Source: Diaporthe sp. PMI_573 (taxonomy: Eukaryota > Ascomycota > Sordariomycetes > Diaporthales > Diaporthaceae). Taken from it: a DNA stretch of 64,000 bases. This document shows positions 10,490 through 21,664 of this stretch, in pieces. Position numbers and translations under genes: made by a program. The first letter of the stretch is position 1. Each line of letters starts with the position of its first letter. The DNA is taken from NCBI GenBank assembly GCA_021399435.1, contig JAJTUP010000011.1, forward strand, positions 124,001-188,000. Direction: 5' to 3'. Below the pieces are notes generated by a model. It was not told the origin of the DNA. It ran no database searches and saw nothing but the letters and a program-made list of their open reading frames with translations.

Positions 10490-13174
10490 TCACTTACGGA
10501 TGATCTTCAGCAGCGGCGCAATTCTCGATCTCTTGCTCAATCCCACCCTTAACGGTACCTTGCCCTGTTGGTTGGTGGTGCTCGAGGCAGACCTCGGGAT
10601 CTCCTTTGCTTTGACCTCTGGCGTGGTCTCTCTTTGCATGTTCACAGCCACCTCCGAAGCCGTCCCTTCATTCCCATGTTTCTCATTCGCTGGGCCTTGA
10701 GAGGACGCAGTGTTGCTGATATCTGTCAGAGCCTTGCGCTTCATCCCTGACCTGGCTTTGGAATAATCCTCCGCATCACTTGCAATCTCCAGCCCCCGTT
10801 GAGAACCCTCAACATGCTCGTCCATGTCGTCGGCCGAAATTGGTCCTTCCACCACGGTTTTCTTCCGCCCTCTCGTGGAAGGAGCCTTGGCTTCTTTTGT
10901 GGCCTCTTGATTGTCCCTGTCAACGACGCTGGTCTCTTCCTCGGGGGCTGCAGATGTCTCTTCTACGATCTTCTTCTTGCGACCTCTCTTCGACGGCGCC
11001 CTTGACGGTGCAGGCACATCTGCCATATCCTGAGGTGGTATGGCTTCTGCTGCATCAGCCCCATTTGTTGTACGAGGCATATCGTCTGCCTCGTGTGCGA
11101 GCGAGGTATCATCATCTGCTGCTGAGAGCAGAGCTAGCTGGGATATATCTGATTTTTTTGGTCGGCCCCGTTTCTTCTTGCCTGCTGCAGGAGTCGTTAC
11201 AGCAGCACACTCTGGGACGACTTCCTCTGCCAGGGTCGGTGCATCGTCTTCAAGTATGTCCTTCTTCTTTCTTCCTCTCTTCATGGGTTGTGGTTTTGCC
11301 TCAGTCAGGGGTACTAGGCTCTCGTCAACCTGACTCGGGCGCCCGCGACCTCTAGTCCGTGATGTCTGCGAGTTGCGGGCCAACTGATCAGCAATCACCT
11401 CCTGACGAAGGTCCTCCGGCAGCGCTGCGAGATAACTTGGGTCGATTCCCTCAATTACGCCACTTTGTTCCTGTGGCGCCGGCTGTCCCGATGAGATAAG
11501 GATTGGCTCTGTATTCTCGATCCATTCCGTGCTTCCCGGGCCGGGAGCGCAAGTATCCGGCATGGACCGTTCCGGCGTCAACGAGTCCTCATCTCCTGCA
11601 TCAAGTACTGCCCTCGATCTCCGACGACTGGGCCTAGGCTTGTAGTTCTCCCGGTGGGCCCCTATCTTATCGGAGTCCCAGGCATTGTCCTGAACCGCAT
11701 CGTGGTGTTGGTATATTTTCTGGCGATTCCTCTTCGCAGTGGCGACGCTCGCGTCAGCTTGCGTCGGTTGTTCATCCTGGTCGATTCCTGATCTTCTTCT
11801 GCTTGGTTTTGGATTATACTGCTCCCGGGAATACCCGATCTTATCGGAGTCCCAGTCGTCTTGTACCAGCTTGTCGCCCTGATTAGAATTCTTCTCTCGC
11901 CTCCTCTGAGGTCCCAGATGTTCTGAGGCATGTGAGTTGAGCTCATCCGGTGATGAATGGGGCTGATAACGTCAGTTGTCGCCCTGCATAGAAAAAGGCC
12001 CGGGACTAACAAGAGGATGCAACGCGGGGAGACACAAATGAGATGAGCTTACTCCGGTGTATTCAACGGTGCTTTTCCGAGCCTTTCTACTGTTTGAAGA
12101 CGTCGACCCAGAATTATTGCGATCATTGTCCTCTGGGAGCTCCGGAAACCCTGGAGCAGATGAGCAATACCGACTCGGTGTTGTATAAGCGATAGTAGCC
12201 TCACTGCTGCGGAGCTTTTGCGCTTGCGTCTCGGGTTGGGGCAAGGGCGAGGCATTCCCACGGCTCGCGTGCTCGTCTTGCTGCGGAGATCCACTCACGC
12301 GCAAGTATTCCTGCCTCTGACTAAGAGTGAGACGGTTCGGTGGTGCAATGAAGAATGAGGCCGGCATATGATGCGCGGTGTCTTGTGGCTCAATGAGAGT
12401 GTCAGGAATCACAGCATCTCGCCCCTCGTCTCCTTCCTGCGGTTGTGCAGGAGACTGCACGGTCTCGGCTGTCCTGGGAACAACCAGCAAGTCGACGTCT
12501 TCGTCAAGGTCGTTCGGGGTTTTCTGTATCTTATTGCGCCTCCTCTTCCGCGCAGACTTCGGCACCGCAACCCCAGCGTCCTGCATGTGCGTCAATGACA
12601 GCTGGTTGCTTGCTGAGGGATGTGGCGGGCTTGAGCTTGGGACGGCTGCTCCCGATGCCGCAGTTTGTCCCCTCTTGCGCTTGCCGTAGGTCTTCGTAGT
12701 TCTCGACTTGGTCTTTGGCCTCGCACCATCACCGCCCCCATCACTACTGGGGAAATCGTAGACGTCTGATGCGTTGTGCCTAGGGGTTGTGACCTGGGTG
12801 AGGCTGGCAAACTCCCTTGCACCGACGGCCGTCTTTGCTTTGTTTGAATCCTTCAGGGAGGGGTCGGTGATGGAAGACGAATTCTTAGCACTCGGGTCTG
12901 AGCTTTTCTGCTTGTCTGAGGAAATGCCCTCGGCCCTGTTGTTCCTTGCGGACTCGGGGAAATGCTGCTGCTCCTCATAGATTTTCTGGAAGAATTCCGG
13001 GTCAGTCGACCGCTGGTCAATGGTCGAATCTGCTGGCTGCAGCTCGAGTTCTGCATCGGTTCCCAAGGCGACCGCGCCGTCGGGCCCCCCAACACGGTCT
13101 TTGACCGGGCTGTTGATGGGGCTGAAGCCGGTATCTTCATCCTCAGAATCATTTATCACCCTTCGATTCGGCAT
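10490..13174 (-). CDS. Large nuclear protein with AT-hooks, UBM-like motif and RAD51AP1-like C-terminus
   Basis: Two exons, 12053-13174 and 10490-11962, give 864 aa. The intron starts GTAAGC and ends TTATCAG after a CTGAC branch. Earlier AGs would put a stop in frame. Visible features: a Ser/Asp-rich acidic N-terminus; several basic NLS-like clusters; two copies of a motif running from WDSDKIG to PSRRRS (about residues 411 and 469); an IDPSYLAALPEDLRQEV segment (about 547) that fits the short ubiquitin-binding UBM repeat; AT-hook cores RGRGRP and KKRGRPKK (about 577 and 636); and a C-terminal LRVGLSKRSRIAPLL. The last segment resembles the C-terminal RAD51-binding motif of vertebrate RAD51AP1. 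Likely a chromatin or DNA-repair protein, but the family is not firmly recognised. A GTAAGT overlaps the last codons, so a further 3' exon cannot be fully excluded. Confidence 0.75.
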
Positions 13175-13915
13175 CGTCGCTACTGTGAACTGAGGCACAT
13201 GACTGGTGACATGGATGACAGTTGGAGGTGTTGAATACTTGGTGTCAGGATGTCTAGGGAGACGCGTCTGCGTCCCTGGAGACGCGCAGTAGATATTGAG
13301 TGCTCCTAGGGTCAAACCCTTGTAGACGTTCTCAGGGCCTCCCCCGGGGGGGGTGGGGTGGTTTGCCATCAACCACCTGGAGCCGGGATGTTAAAGATCT
13401 GCCTCGGGAGAAATGCAACACAGGAGGTCGCCTGCTTCCGTCTCCGCCTCCGTGCCCAAAGAGGACCGGCCCTAATTTCCCACCCATTAAACTGCTGCTG
13501 TGGAGGAGAGTTCCATGCCCATTCTGCTCAGTGAGCACTCCTGATGCGGGCAGAGAAACCTAAATCAGGCAGGTTGCTCGTTTTGTTTCCCATGGATTTT
13601 GTTTCACGTACATCATCACGAGCTTGGCAATTCTGGGCCCGCTGCTCCTGCAACCATTTCACTATTACGGAGGAGCTCGCTAGGCCCTGCTGATCCACTC
13701 CTTGCCGCTCGGGGGCATCGCCATGTCCACCACGAGCCCAGGATGCAGCGTCATCGCATGCAGATAAATACCATGACGCCCCTGGTGCACCGGCGCGCGC
13801 TTCTTGTGCTCACGAGGTCGTGAGAAGCAGACACTCCATCTCTGCCTCTACCACTTGCCCCTCGTAATTCCTTTGTCCTGTCCGCCTGGAGCGTCCATTC
13901 TTTTCATTCAACAAG
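13175..13915. other. Divergent promoter region (AT-hook gene / pectate lyase)
   Basis: About 740 bp between divergent genes. A TATA-like GATAAATA lies at 13763-13770, about 150 bp upstream of the pectate lyase ATG. A G-run is at 13343-13350. No gene is seen. Confidence 0.5.
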
Positions 13916-15241
13916 ATGAAGTTCTCAAAGCCCGTCTGCCTCCTGGCAGCCTGCGCCTCAGGGGCATCGGCCCTGCTCGCTTTTCCCGGAGCCGAGGGTT
14001 TCGGCCGGAACGCCCTCGGAGGACGGACTGGCTCGGTCTACCACGTAACAAACCTGGAGTGAGCACAGCTCTTACACTAAATTGTGCCCTTGCCCGACTA
14101 ACACATTTTATTGTTTAGCGACTCCGGCACTGGCTCGCTTCGTGATGCGGTGTCTAAGGATAACCGTATAGTCGTCTTTGACGTTGGCGGCGTCATCAAG
14201 ATCGAGGACCGCATCGCAGTCGGCAAGAACATCTACATAGCAGGACAGACCGCACCCGGACAGGGAATTACCGTATACGGAAACGGCATGTCCTGGTCTA
14301 ACGCTAACGAGGGCATCGTGCGATACATTCGAGTCCGCATGGGACGTGGCGGTGACTCCGGTAAGGATGCTGCAGGTATTGCAGAGGGCAAGAACATCAT
14401 CTTCGACCACGTCTCCGTCTCGTGGGGCCGCGATGAGACCTTCAGCATCAACGGCGATGCCCAAAATATCACCATCCAGAACAGCATCATTGCTCAGGGC
14501 CTCGAGACCCACAGCTGTGGTGGTCTCATGCAGACCGACGGTGGTATCAGCCTTTTCCGGAACTTGTACATCGACAACAAGACGCGCAACCCCAAGGTCA
14601 AGGGCGTGAACGACTTCCAGAACAACGTCATTTACAACTGGGGTGGTGGCGGCGGCTACATTGCGAGCGGAGGTGACGGCCAGAGCTACGCCAACATCGT
14701 GAACAACTACTTCATTTCCGGCCCCTCTACGTCCGTCACTGCCTTCACGCGCGGCAACGCCAACTTCCACGGCTTCGTGTCCAACAACTTCTACGACTCG
14801 GACCGGAACGGGGAGCTGGACGGCTCGGCCCTGTGCGAGTCAACGACCTGCTACAGCGACATGGACATCGTTACCACCCAATTCGACTACTCGGCCCCTG
14901 CCAAGCTTCTCACCCCCGAGGAGGCCGTCAACTTTGTTCTGAACAGCACCGGCACTACCTACCCTGCGAGGGACTCTGTCGATAAGCTATTGATCGAGCA
15001 AGTGCAGAGCTACGGCAAGGATGGCGCGCTTATCTCCAACGAGGACGACGTTGGAGGCGTCGGTACTATCCTGGGAGGCACAGCGCCCAAGGACACTGAC
15101 GGCGATGGTATTCCCGATGCCTGGGAGACTGCGAACGGGCTGGACCCCAACGACGCCACTGATGCTTTGAAGATCAGCGAGTCTGGGTATGCTAACATAG
15201 AGGTCTACATCAACTCATTGGTGCCATCCGCCTACGCGTAA
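13916..15241 (+). CDS. Secreted pectate lyase (pectin-lyase fold) with C-terminal calcium-type repeat
   Basis: Predicted to cleave de-esterified pectin by beta-elimination outside the cell. Exons 13916-14058 and 14119-15241 flank a 60-bp intron (GTGAGC donor, CGACTAAC branch, TTTAG acceptor) and give 421 aa. The first ~20 residues are a signal peptide ending Ala-Ser-Ala. The mature protein starts FPGAEGFG and continues with the parallel beta-helix pattern of pectate lyases: GSLRDAV, VVFDVGGVI, IYIAGQTAPGQG, NEGIVRYIRVRMG, NIIFDHVSVSWG, and asparagine-rich turns. Near the C-terminus, DTDGDGIPDAWE (about residue 380) is a thrombospondin-type-3-like calcium repeat more often seen in bacterial secreted lyases. 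Polysaccharide-lyase subfamily not assigned. Upstream is a TATA-like element about 150 bp before the ATG. Confidence 0.9.
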
Positions 15242-15588
15242 AGGGCAGGAAACATCAATTTTGGCGGACTTTATCTTCATTTTGGATTGTAAATATTATG
15301 GATCCCGGGTGCACCTATTGACGAAGCAGGGGAGTCAAATGCTATATACTTGCCTGCCTCTTGAAACTCGGCTTTTATGGGAAACTTTTGGTCTTCTTCC
15401 GACCATATAAACACTGTTTTCTTGGTGCTAGGACCATAGAGTTCGAGGCACGTAATTTCGAGTAGAATGTCCGAGTGAAAACCCCGTACACACCCTCGCA
15501 CGATATATATACATATACATCTTGATGTGGCTGGACTATTGCACGGGATGAGATACTGGATGGGATATTGGATTGTCTCGGGCTGTTT
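15242..15588. other. Convergent intergenic spacer
   Basis: About 350 bp between the 3' ends of two converging genes, presumably both 3' UTRs. I see nothing else. Confidence 0.5.
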
Positions 15589-18288
15589 TCACTCAATCTC
15601 CTCGATTCTAGGCCTCGAAGATGTTCGATCTGCCAAGGTCGCGCGGTCAGGATCAACACTCAAACCCGCCAGCCGGGTCAGGGTCGTCGCTGGGGTCTGA
15701 TCCTGCAACTGAGAAACAAGAGAGCCAAGTCTCCAATTGTCTAGGCTCTCGACCACGTCACTCGCATGCTGCTTGACCAGACCATCATTATCAGTATCCG
15801 CAACATAGCGCAACACGGTCTTGATATCCTCCTGGCTCTCCTCCGTCAGCCCGAATCCCAAGCGCCTGCCCTGCTCCTTGGCCTTGTTGAGCGCTCTGAC
15901 GAAAGCCAGGATGACCAGCACGGCTGATCGGCGCAATATACCGGCCTCCATTCCTGACTCGACCGTGAGGACGTTGACGGAGAGGTCGACGGCGGCTGTG
16001 ACGAGGGTCGGGCCCACGCCCGCTAGATTGGTCTCGATGCCGACGGCGAGGATGGACAGTGCGGACCCGCGGATGCGGATATCTTCGCTGCCCTTCTTGC
16101 TGTCCCAGCCACTGATGATCTGCGTCAGGGTCTCCTTGTTCGCCCTGTCCTCCTCCGTCTCGTCCTCGTCCTCGTCTGAGCCGAGGTCAGGGACCTCGCC
16201 GCCCCACTCCTTCTCCGCACGCTTCTGCTTCATCAGTCTCAACTTCTCCTCCCGCTGCTGCTTCTGTTCCGTCTTGGGCCGGTATGCCCGTCTGCCTGCG
16301 GTGGCCAGCAATGCCTCTGCGACCTGTCGCGCTGTGTCGCCTGTGAACATTTCACCAAGACGCTCGATCACCTGCAGCAACGCCTCGCCGAAACGTAGGC
16401 GCTGGTCTACGCTCGCCTTTTCGTGGGCGTCCACGTAGCGCTCCACGAGATCCCTAGTGACGGTTTTAGGGTGCTTATTTGCAAGCTGTGTGTACACCTT
16501 GATCAGGCGCAGGTTGATATAATCGTCGTCATCTTGCAGTAGCGAGGACACTAGGACGAGAGTCGCAGGAATGTCTAAGATGGTACTGTTCTCGACAATG
16601 AGGGACTGAAGGAGGTTTATACCCTCGGCACGCACGGGTGGTGGCGAGTCTGCTTGGGTGATGTAGGAAACGGCCAGGTCATAAGTCTTGCGATCCTGGA
16701 TTTGGCGTGATGTCGGTGCGGACGGTCTTTCGGACGGGTCATCAAGCTCGTCCCGGTATTTCAGCAGTAGAGCAAGGTTCTTGGCTGTTGCTGATGTGCC
16801 TCCAAGGTCTGCCTTTCCCAATACGTCCAACGATGATTCTATGGACTGGACAAGGCTCTGGTCTGTCCTGGCTTTGAGGAAATTTGGCGCTGTGACGACA
16901 ATGTTGAGGAGACTGAGGGCCACTGGCAACGTCTCGTCGTCACCTCCATCGGCGCCCTGTTTCAATATGGGCTCCACCATTCTCAAAATCGAGTCAGATC
17001 CAGTCGCTAATTGCGATGGGAAGATATCCATCATTCTTTGAAGTATCTTGACCTGTACCAACTGATCGATCGGGTCTACCCTGGTCTCATCGGCTTTGAT
17101 CAGGAGTACAGAGTCATTGGTCTTTGTGTTTGCGGAGAACCAACGGCCAAATAGTGCTGTAAATATAGAGGAGACATCGTCGGCCGAGCAGACAGATTTG
17201 ATCAGCTCAATCAGGGACTCGACTTTCGGTTCAATCTCTGTCCACTTTTGTTGCGGGGCATCATCGTCGACAACACCTCCAGCACTGACGACTTCGATAT
17301 CCCCACTGGCTGTTCCTTTGAATCTCCAACTAGAACCTTCTTCGAGGCTGCCTTTGAAAAGCAGGTTTTGGATTACGACGTCTATCCTCTGTGGTTCAGC
17401 AGCGAGTTTGAAATAAATGCGGAGCAGGTTCTGCGCGGGCTGGCAGTACCGTTCTTCACATTGTGGTTGAGGGCGGACTGAGCTAGCAAGGGCCCACAGG
17501 GGAAGGATGATGGGATGTAAGAGCCTCTTGGACAGGCTAGGGTTCGGATGGGAGATGAGGAGCGCCTGCAGACGGAACAGGGCCTGGGCCAATTTCTGAG
17601 CCGAGACGAGTGCCCTCTCTTTGCTGAGGTCTATAATGTCACCGGAATCGACATCCCAGACTGACGCGGCCGCAGACGAGGGGCTGATTGGACTCAACAT
17701 GGGCTCGGCCACAGCTCTCCAGCCGGCCGTCCCGGGTGCGCCAGATTGTCTGCGACCAAGAATCCCGAAGCCGATGACAAAAGCTCCCACCTTCATGAGC
17801 TCCGGCCCGTCCTGGCCGTCCAGGAATGAGAGAAGCTGCGGTGCCACTTTTTGGTACCAGGTGTCGGGAGAGACGGCCTTTGGGGGGTAGGCGATGAGCT
17901 TGGCGGCCATGCTCAGAGCCTCGTGGGTGATGTTGGCCCCTTCTTTTTGGGGCTTGGCCTCGTGCGAGGAGGTGACGGTGCTTGAAGGATGCACAGAGAA
18001 GACAAACTCGACGGTGGCGCGCACGCCATCAGGCCTCAGGGGGATCTGGGTGAGAACCTCCATGAGCTTGGCGCGCAGCTCGGGTGGCACCCGTCCTGGC
18101 TGGATGAGGAAATTGAGCGCTGGGATCAGGGACAGCGTGCCTGCCCTGTGAATAAAGTCATAAAACTCTTGATCGGCCTGCTGGCGAGTGGTTTCATCCG
18201 CACCTGGTCTCGATGCTCGTGTGCCTAACTCGATGAGCTTCTCTATCAGAGCCTCGCGGCCGTGCTTGACCTTTTCCCCTTGATCCAT
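15589..18288 (-). CDS. RTP1: RTP1/Tango6-type HEAT-repeat protein (RNA polymerase II nuclear import/assembly)
   Basis: Single exon of 899 aa. The protein is almost wholly alpha-helical with HEAT/ARM-like repeats. The segment from about residue 530 to 640, with LVLVSSLLQDDDDYINLRLIKVYTQLA and a downstream QRLRFGEALLQVIERLGEMF stretch, matches the conserved C-terminal region of yeast Rtp1 and animal Tango6/TMCO7. It is followed by an acidic linker and a last helical block (ILRRSAVLVILAFVRALN). In yeast, Rtp1 helps RNA polymerase II and other complexes reach the nucleus. That role is carried over by family. The ATG at 18288 is the first in the frame and precedes a charged helix typical of the family. 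Confidence 0.8.
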   Translation of the reverse strand: MDQGEKVKHGREALIEKLIELGTRASRPGADETTRQQADQEFYDFIHRAGTLSLIPALNFLIQPGRVPPELRAKLMEVLTQIPLRPDGVRATVEFVFSVHPSSTVTSSHEAKPQKEGANITHEALSMAAKLIAYPPKAVSPDTWYQKVAPQLLSFLDGQDGPELMKVGAFVIGFGILGRRQSGAPGTAGWRAVAEPMLSPISPSSAAASVWDVDSGDIIDLSKERALVSAQKLAQALFRLQALLISHPNPSLSKRLLHPIILPLWALASSVRPQPQCEERYCQPAQNLLRIYFKLAAEPQRIDVVIQNLLFKGSLEEGSSWRFKGTASGDIEVVSAGGVVDDDAPQQKWTEIEPKVESLIELIKSVCSADDVSSIFTALFGRWFSANTKTNDSVLLIKADETRVDPIDQLVQVKILQRMMDIFPSQLATGSDSILRMVEPILKQGADGGDDETLPVALSLLNIVVTAPNFLKARTDQSLVQSIESSLDVLGKADLGGTSATAKNLALLLKYRDELDDPSERPSAPTSRQIQDRKTYDLAVSYITQADSPPPVRAEGINLLQSLIVENSTILDIPATLVLVSSLLQDDDDYINLRLIKVYTQLANKHPKTVTRDLVERYVDAHEKASVDQRLRFGEALLQVIERLGEMFTGDTARQVAEALLATAGRRAYRPKTEQKQQREEKLRLMKQKRAEKEWGGEVPDLGSDEDEDETEEDRANKETLTQIISGWDSKKGSEDIRIRGSALSILAVGIETNLAGVGPTLVTAAVDLSVNVLTVESGMEAGILRRSAVLVILAFVRALNKAKEQGRRLGFGLTEESQEDIKTVLRYVADTDNDGLVKQHASDVVESLDNWRLGSLVSQLQDQTPATTLTRLAGLSVDPDRATLADRTSSRPRIEEIE

Positions 18289-20725
18289 CGCTCGAGTGCT
18301 GTGCGATCACCGGACTGCAACAATCGGGCACAAGAGACTACTTCTGCAGGTATTGTGAAGCAGCATTTCAAATGGTGCAAGTGAGTGAGAATGCAAACAA
18401 TTCCTGTGACCCGATGACAAATTTGACCCGTTGAGGATGTCACCCGGCCACCCCTGCAACTTTACGGCAGTGTAGACTAGAGGCGTTTGACAGCTTGCGC
18501 CCCGCCGCGCCCCCCTCCCCCCACGTGCATTCGCGGCCGCGCTAGACCCTCTTTCGGGTTAGCGCGTCTTGACGAACGCGTTGTAGACACCCGGCGCGTT
18601 TTGCTGTGGAGGCATCACTGTTTCCGTCACAAAGTATCATCACCAATCCCTTCACTGGTCTTCACAATGCCTCACAACCTCAACCACTGCCACGCTTCCA
18701 TTCAATTCCCCGTCGCTCTGTCTGAGATGCCATCGACTGCTGATTCTCCATCGCGATACGCAAGGCGCCGAGTGTCAAACGCCGCCAGACCCGCGTCAGG
18801 ACGAAGCTCTTTCGCAACGTCTTGCCACCATGCGCACGACGCCTCCCCCACAGTTCTCCGCCTCTCGTTTTCCGCAAGGAATGTCCTTCTGGGACCCCTC
18901 TGCTGGGCTGGGTCACCACAATACGTCGCATCTCGTACCTGTATCAGGAACCTCGATGATCGCCGCGCTCTGGTTTATTGTGCCACCGTTGTCAGCAACT
19001 GACAAGCCAGTCCCCAGCGAGGGTACGCGTCTCGGAACTTAACCCTAATCTATTTGTTGGTGTATTGCGTGTCATATTCGTCTGAGCCGCCCTTTAAATC
19101 CAACGTGTCTTTCCTGTGAGGCTCATGCCGCTGAAAAGTGGTTCTTGGGCCGACCAGGGCATGGAGGACGGAAAGGCGGCCAAGATCTTCCAGACGTCCT
19201 TTCTGGGCGGGTGAGAGTTGGGACCCATGAGTCACAAGGGTAAGAACCTCAGATCAGAGGTCGCTCGTCAGGTCTCAACATCTGGGCTTTGAATACTGGC
19301 CCTAGCGGATCGTTCTGGTGTGTCGTGGTGACCATACACGGATGCGGGCGTCTGCAGCTTCGGCACGCCACAGCTGCCAGTTGCTCTTGTGTTGTCTGGG
19401 AAGGGCACGGCACAGGCCTCGCACGGTCGATCCTTGCACATTTCAAAATCCATCGGGCACGCCTCTGACTCGCCTTGCCTGGTCCTCTGCGCTGGTCGTA
19501 GAGGAGCAAGGGTCTGACGGCCTCAAACAGAAATGTTGCGCGATCGACTCGAATCGTCTTGCTGTCATGTCCTCGGTCCTCCCTCTCAACTCTTTCCTTC
19601 TGAGCTGCAGACGTCCCACTGTCTATCTTATCCCACCACCAGAACCACATCACGGCAACAGCCACCGATGTGTCATGCAATGCATGAGGTCCGGCCAGGC
19701 GCATTAGCTTGAGCCCATGGGCCCTGCCCCAAGGGTCATCAAGGCACCCGACGCCTTGCTCACTGCCGCCCGGTGATGTGCATGCCCCCTCTCAGCTACC
19801 AGAAATGGACTGCACGAGAGACGACAGCGCAGTTTTTGAGGATGTCTTTTGTTTGCGCGCTACCTGCCCTCCTTCGTTGCTCTTGGTAGCCCGCTGGAGA
19901 GGAAACAAAAACTAGTCCTTGTTGGCAGTGCGATCACACGGAAAGAGCTTCTTCCTGGCACGACTGGTGGCCCTCGTCACAGCATCCTGCAGCGATTTTG
20001 GCGTTGGTGCTTCTACGACGACAGAGCTTCTTTGGGTACGTTTGAGATGCGAGGGATGGCCGAGTTGTGGGTGTGATGCACCATGGGACCCATCGATCGG
20101 GTTTGCGTGGCTCTGTTCACTGATTGCGGTGTGCCTGGCGAGGTTCTTTTGCCTGGCATACGGCAGGATCGGGACCCATCTCGAGTTGGAGTCAAAGTTT
20201 TGTGCTTGTCCGATTCTGTTGTCCGCCTCGCAGTTGGCTCTTGCTCAGGCAGCTACATGAAAGTGTCGCACGCTGGTATCTGGTCTCCATTTGGAAAGGG
20301 ACAGGGTTCGTGAAGAGCAGTCCCGGCTGCTCTCTCTCCAGCAATGGCGAGAGAGTGGCCCCCCTTTTTCCCCTAAGATAAGTTTGCCCTCTTTTCACAT
20401 GGAATTGATATAGTTGCTGACAAAATTACAGCCGCCCAAAGTATATACGGCTCATCCAACAAGATGTCCTGAGAAGTTGTATAGGAACACAAAGGGATCA
20501 TCCATGTCTGACTGAGCTGTTTTTACTTTCAAGGCGAATCAAGCAAACGAATTTTTTTGATTCTTGCCCAACAAAAGTCGAAGGCCATGGAACAGGGAAT
20601 GGACTGTATCTTAAAACCTGGAGCGTCCAAATCCTGCACTTAATTTCAGAGGGCTGCCGTGCTTGGGCCAAGAGAAAGGTCATTCCTAAGGGGGGGCATC
20701 GGGGCCCACGATTGCAACGTAGGAC
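18289..20725. other. Long intergenic region
   Basis: About 2.4 kb in which I find no supportable gene. Several overlapping open frames run on both strands, none with a signal peptide, a recognised motif or sensible splice partners. Low-complexity C-rich DNA occurs around 18500-18530. Confidence 0.45.
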
Positions 20726-21664
20726 ATGTCTCAGCTTCCCGATCGATATCATCTATTCGGCCTCGACTGCGACTTGTGCCATTCTGAGAAATAGATTCGC
20801 GATGCCGATCCGTGCGCCTACCGACGTGTTCATCTTCACGAAGGCACCCTGCACCAGGTCTTGAAGGCCAGACTCGCCTATAATATTCTTTCTGGCCCCA
20901 CCCGGAGAGGTAAGTATGACGGGTATTACCGACCCCGACCAGAGGAGCATTGTATGGCGATATGTGGAGCTCAGATACCTTCCCTCGAATTCTTGTCAGT
21001 AAACGTGCTGCAATCCAAGCCATTGGCCCCCTCAGTACGTGGATCTGTCTTCTCCAGACCGCAACTACTTGACTGTTTGCTACTCACTGAGGTGTTCCGG
21101 CTCGATTCTGTTGCTGAAGCGCACAAGAAAGGGAAATTCCACGAACCTGAGAACAGGAGACGCGTCGAGGGGTGGACTGTTACGATTTCAATCCTTGTAT
21201 TCTCGACTTTTCAGTTTTCGCCGCGTTCGACGGTCCGAAGCGATACCTAGGTACCACGATCCAAGCGTTCAAAGCCGGGACGACCAGCCATCACATGATC
21301 GGTTCGGCAATGAGCCTTATGAGCTTGGCTCAGGCAGCACATTGTATCAAAGATGCGCTACAGAGAATCCGTGGGGCTGTGGTCGTATTGCACGTCAGGG
21401 CTCACCTCTTGTTCCCTCAGGACCCAGTCGTGAAGAAGGTGTGTGGCAGTGTGACTATACTAGGCTGCGTCCTAGAATCGCCCCAGAGGCTCAGGCAAAA
21501 ATTTTGAGGGTATCGGACCGGGGCGATGGGATACATGGCACCTTACCTGCTCGGTGCCATTATGGCTCATCTCGCTACCGTGAAGGATCCGGCCGCGGTC
21601 TTACCATACCGTGCTAAGGGGGTCTACAGAGGAGGCCACTATGACCCCATTCGCTACTATTAGC
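20726..21664 (+). pseudogene. Decayed gene of unknown family
   Basis: Protein-like segments appear in order but are broken. An ATG at 20726 opens a frame with C..C spacing (CDLCHSEK) that meets TAG at 20792-20794 and continues in frame (IRDADPCAYRRVHLHEGTL) to a good GTAAGT donor after 20909. An acceptor at 21035 restores the phase into SVFSRPQLLDCLLLTEVFRL. The coding signal then shifts frame near a GGGG run around 21170 and continues as ILDFSVFAAFDG and IGSAMSLMSLAQAAHCIKDA. A TGA sits at 21505-21507. The same frame resumes as MGYMAPYLLGAIMAHLATV and ends at TAG 21662-21664. The most likely reading is a degenerate gene next to the AT-rich island. A multi-intron functional gene is less likely. 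Family unknown. Confidence 0.4.

Noticed and set aside
20646..21023. 125-codon minus-strand frame opposite the gene relic
   Set aside because: The plus strand over the same bases shows better coding character and splice signals.
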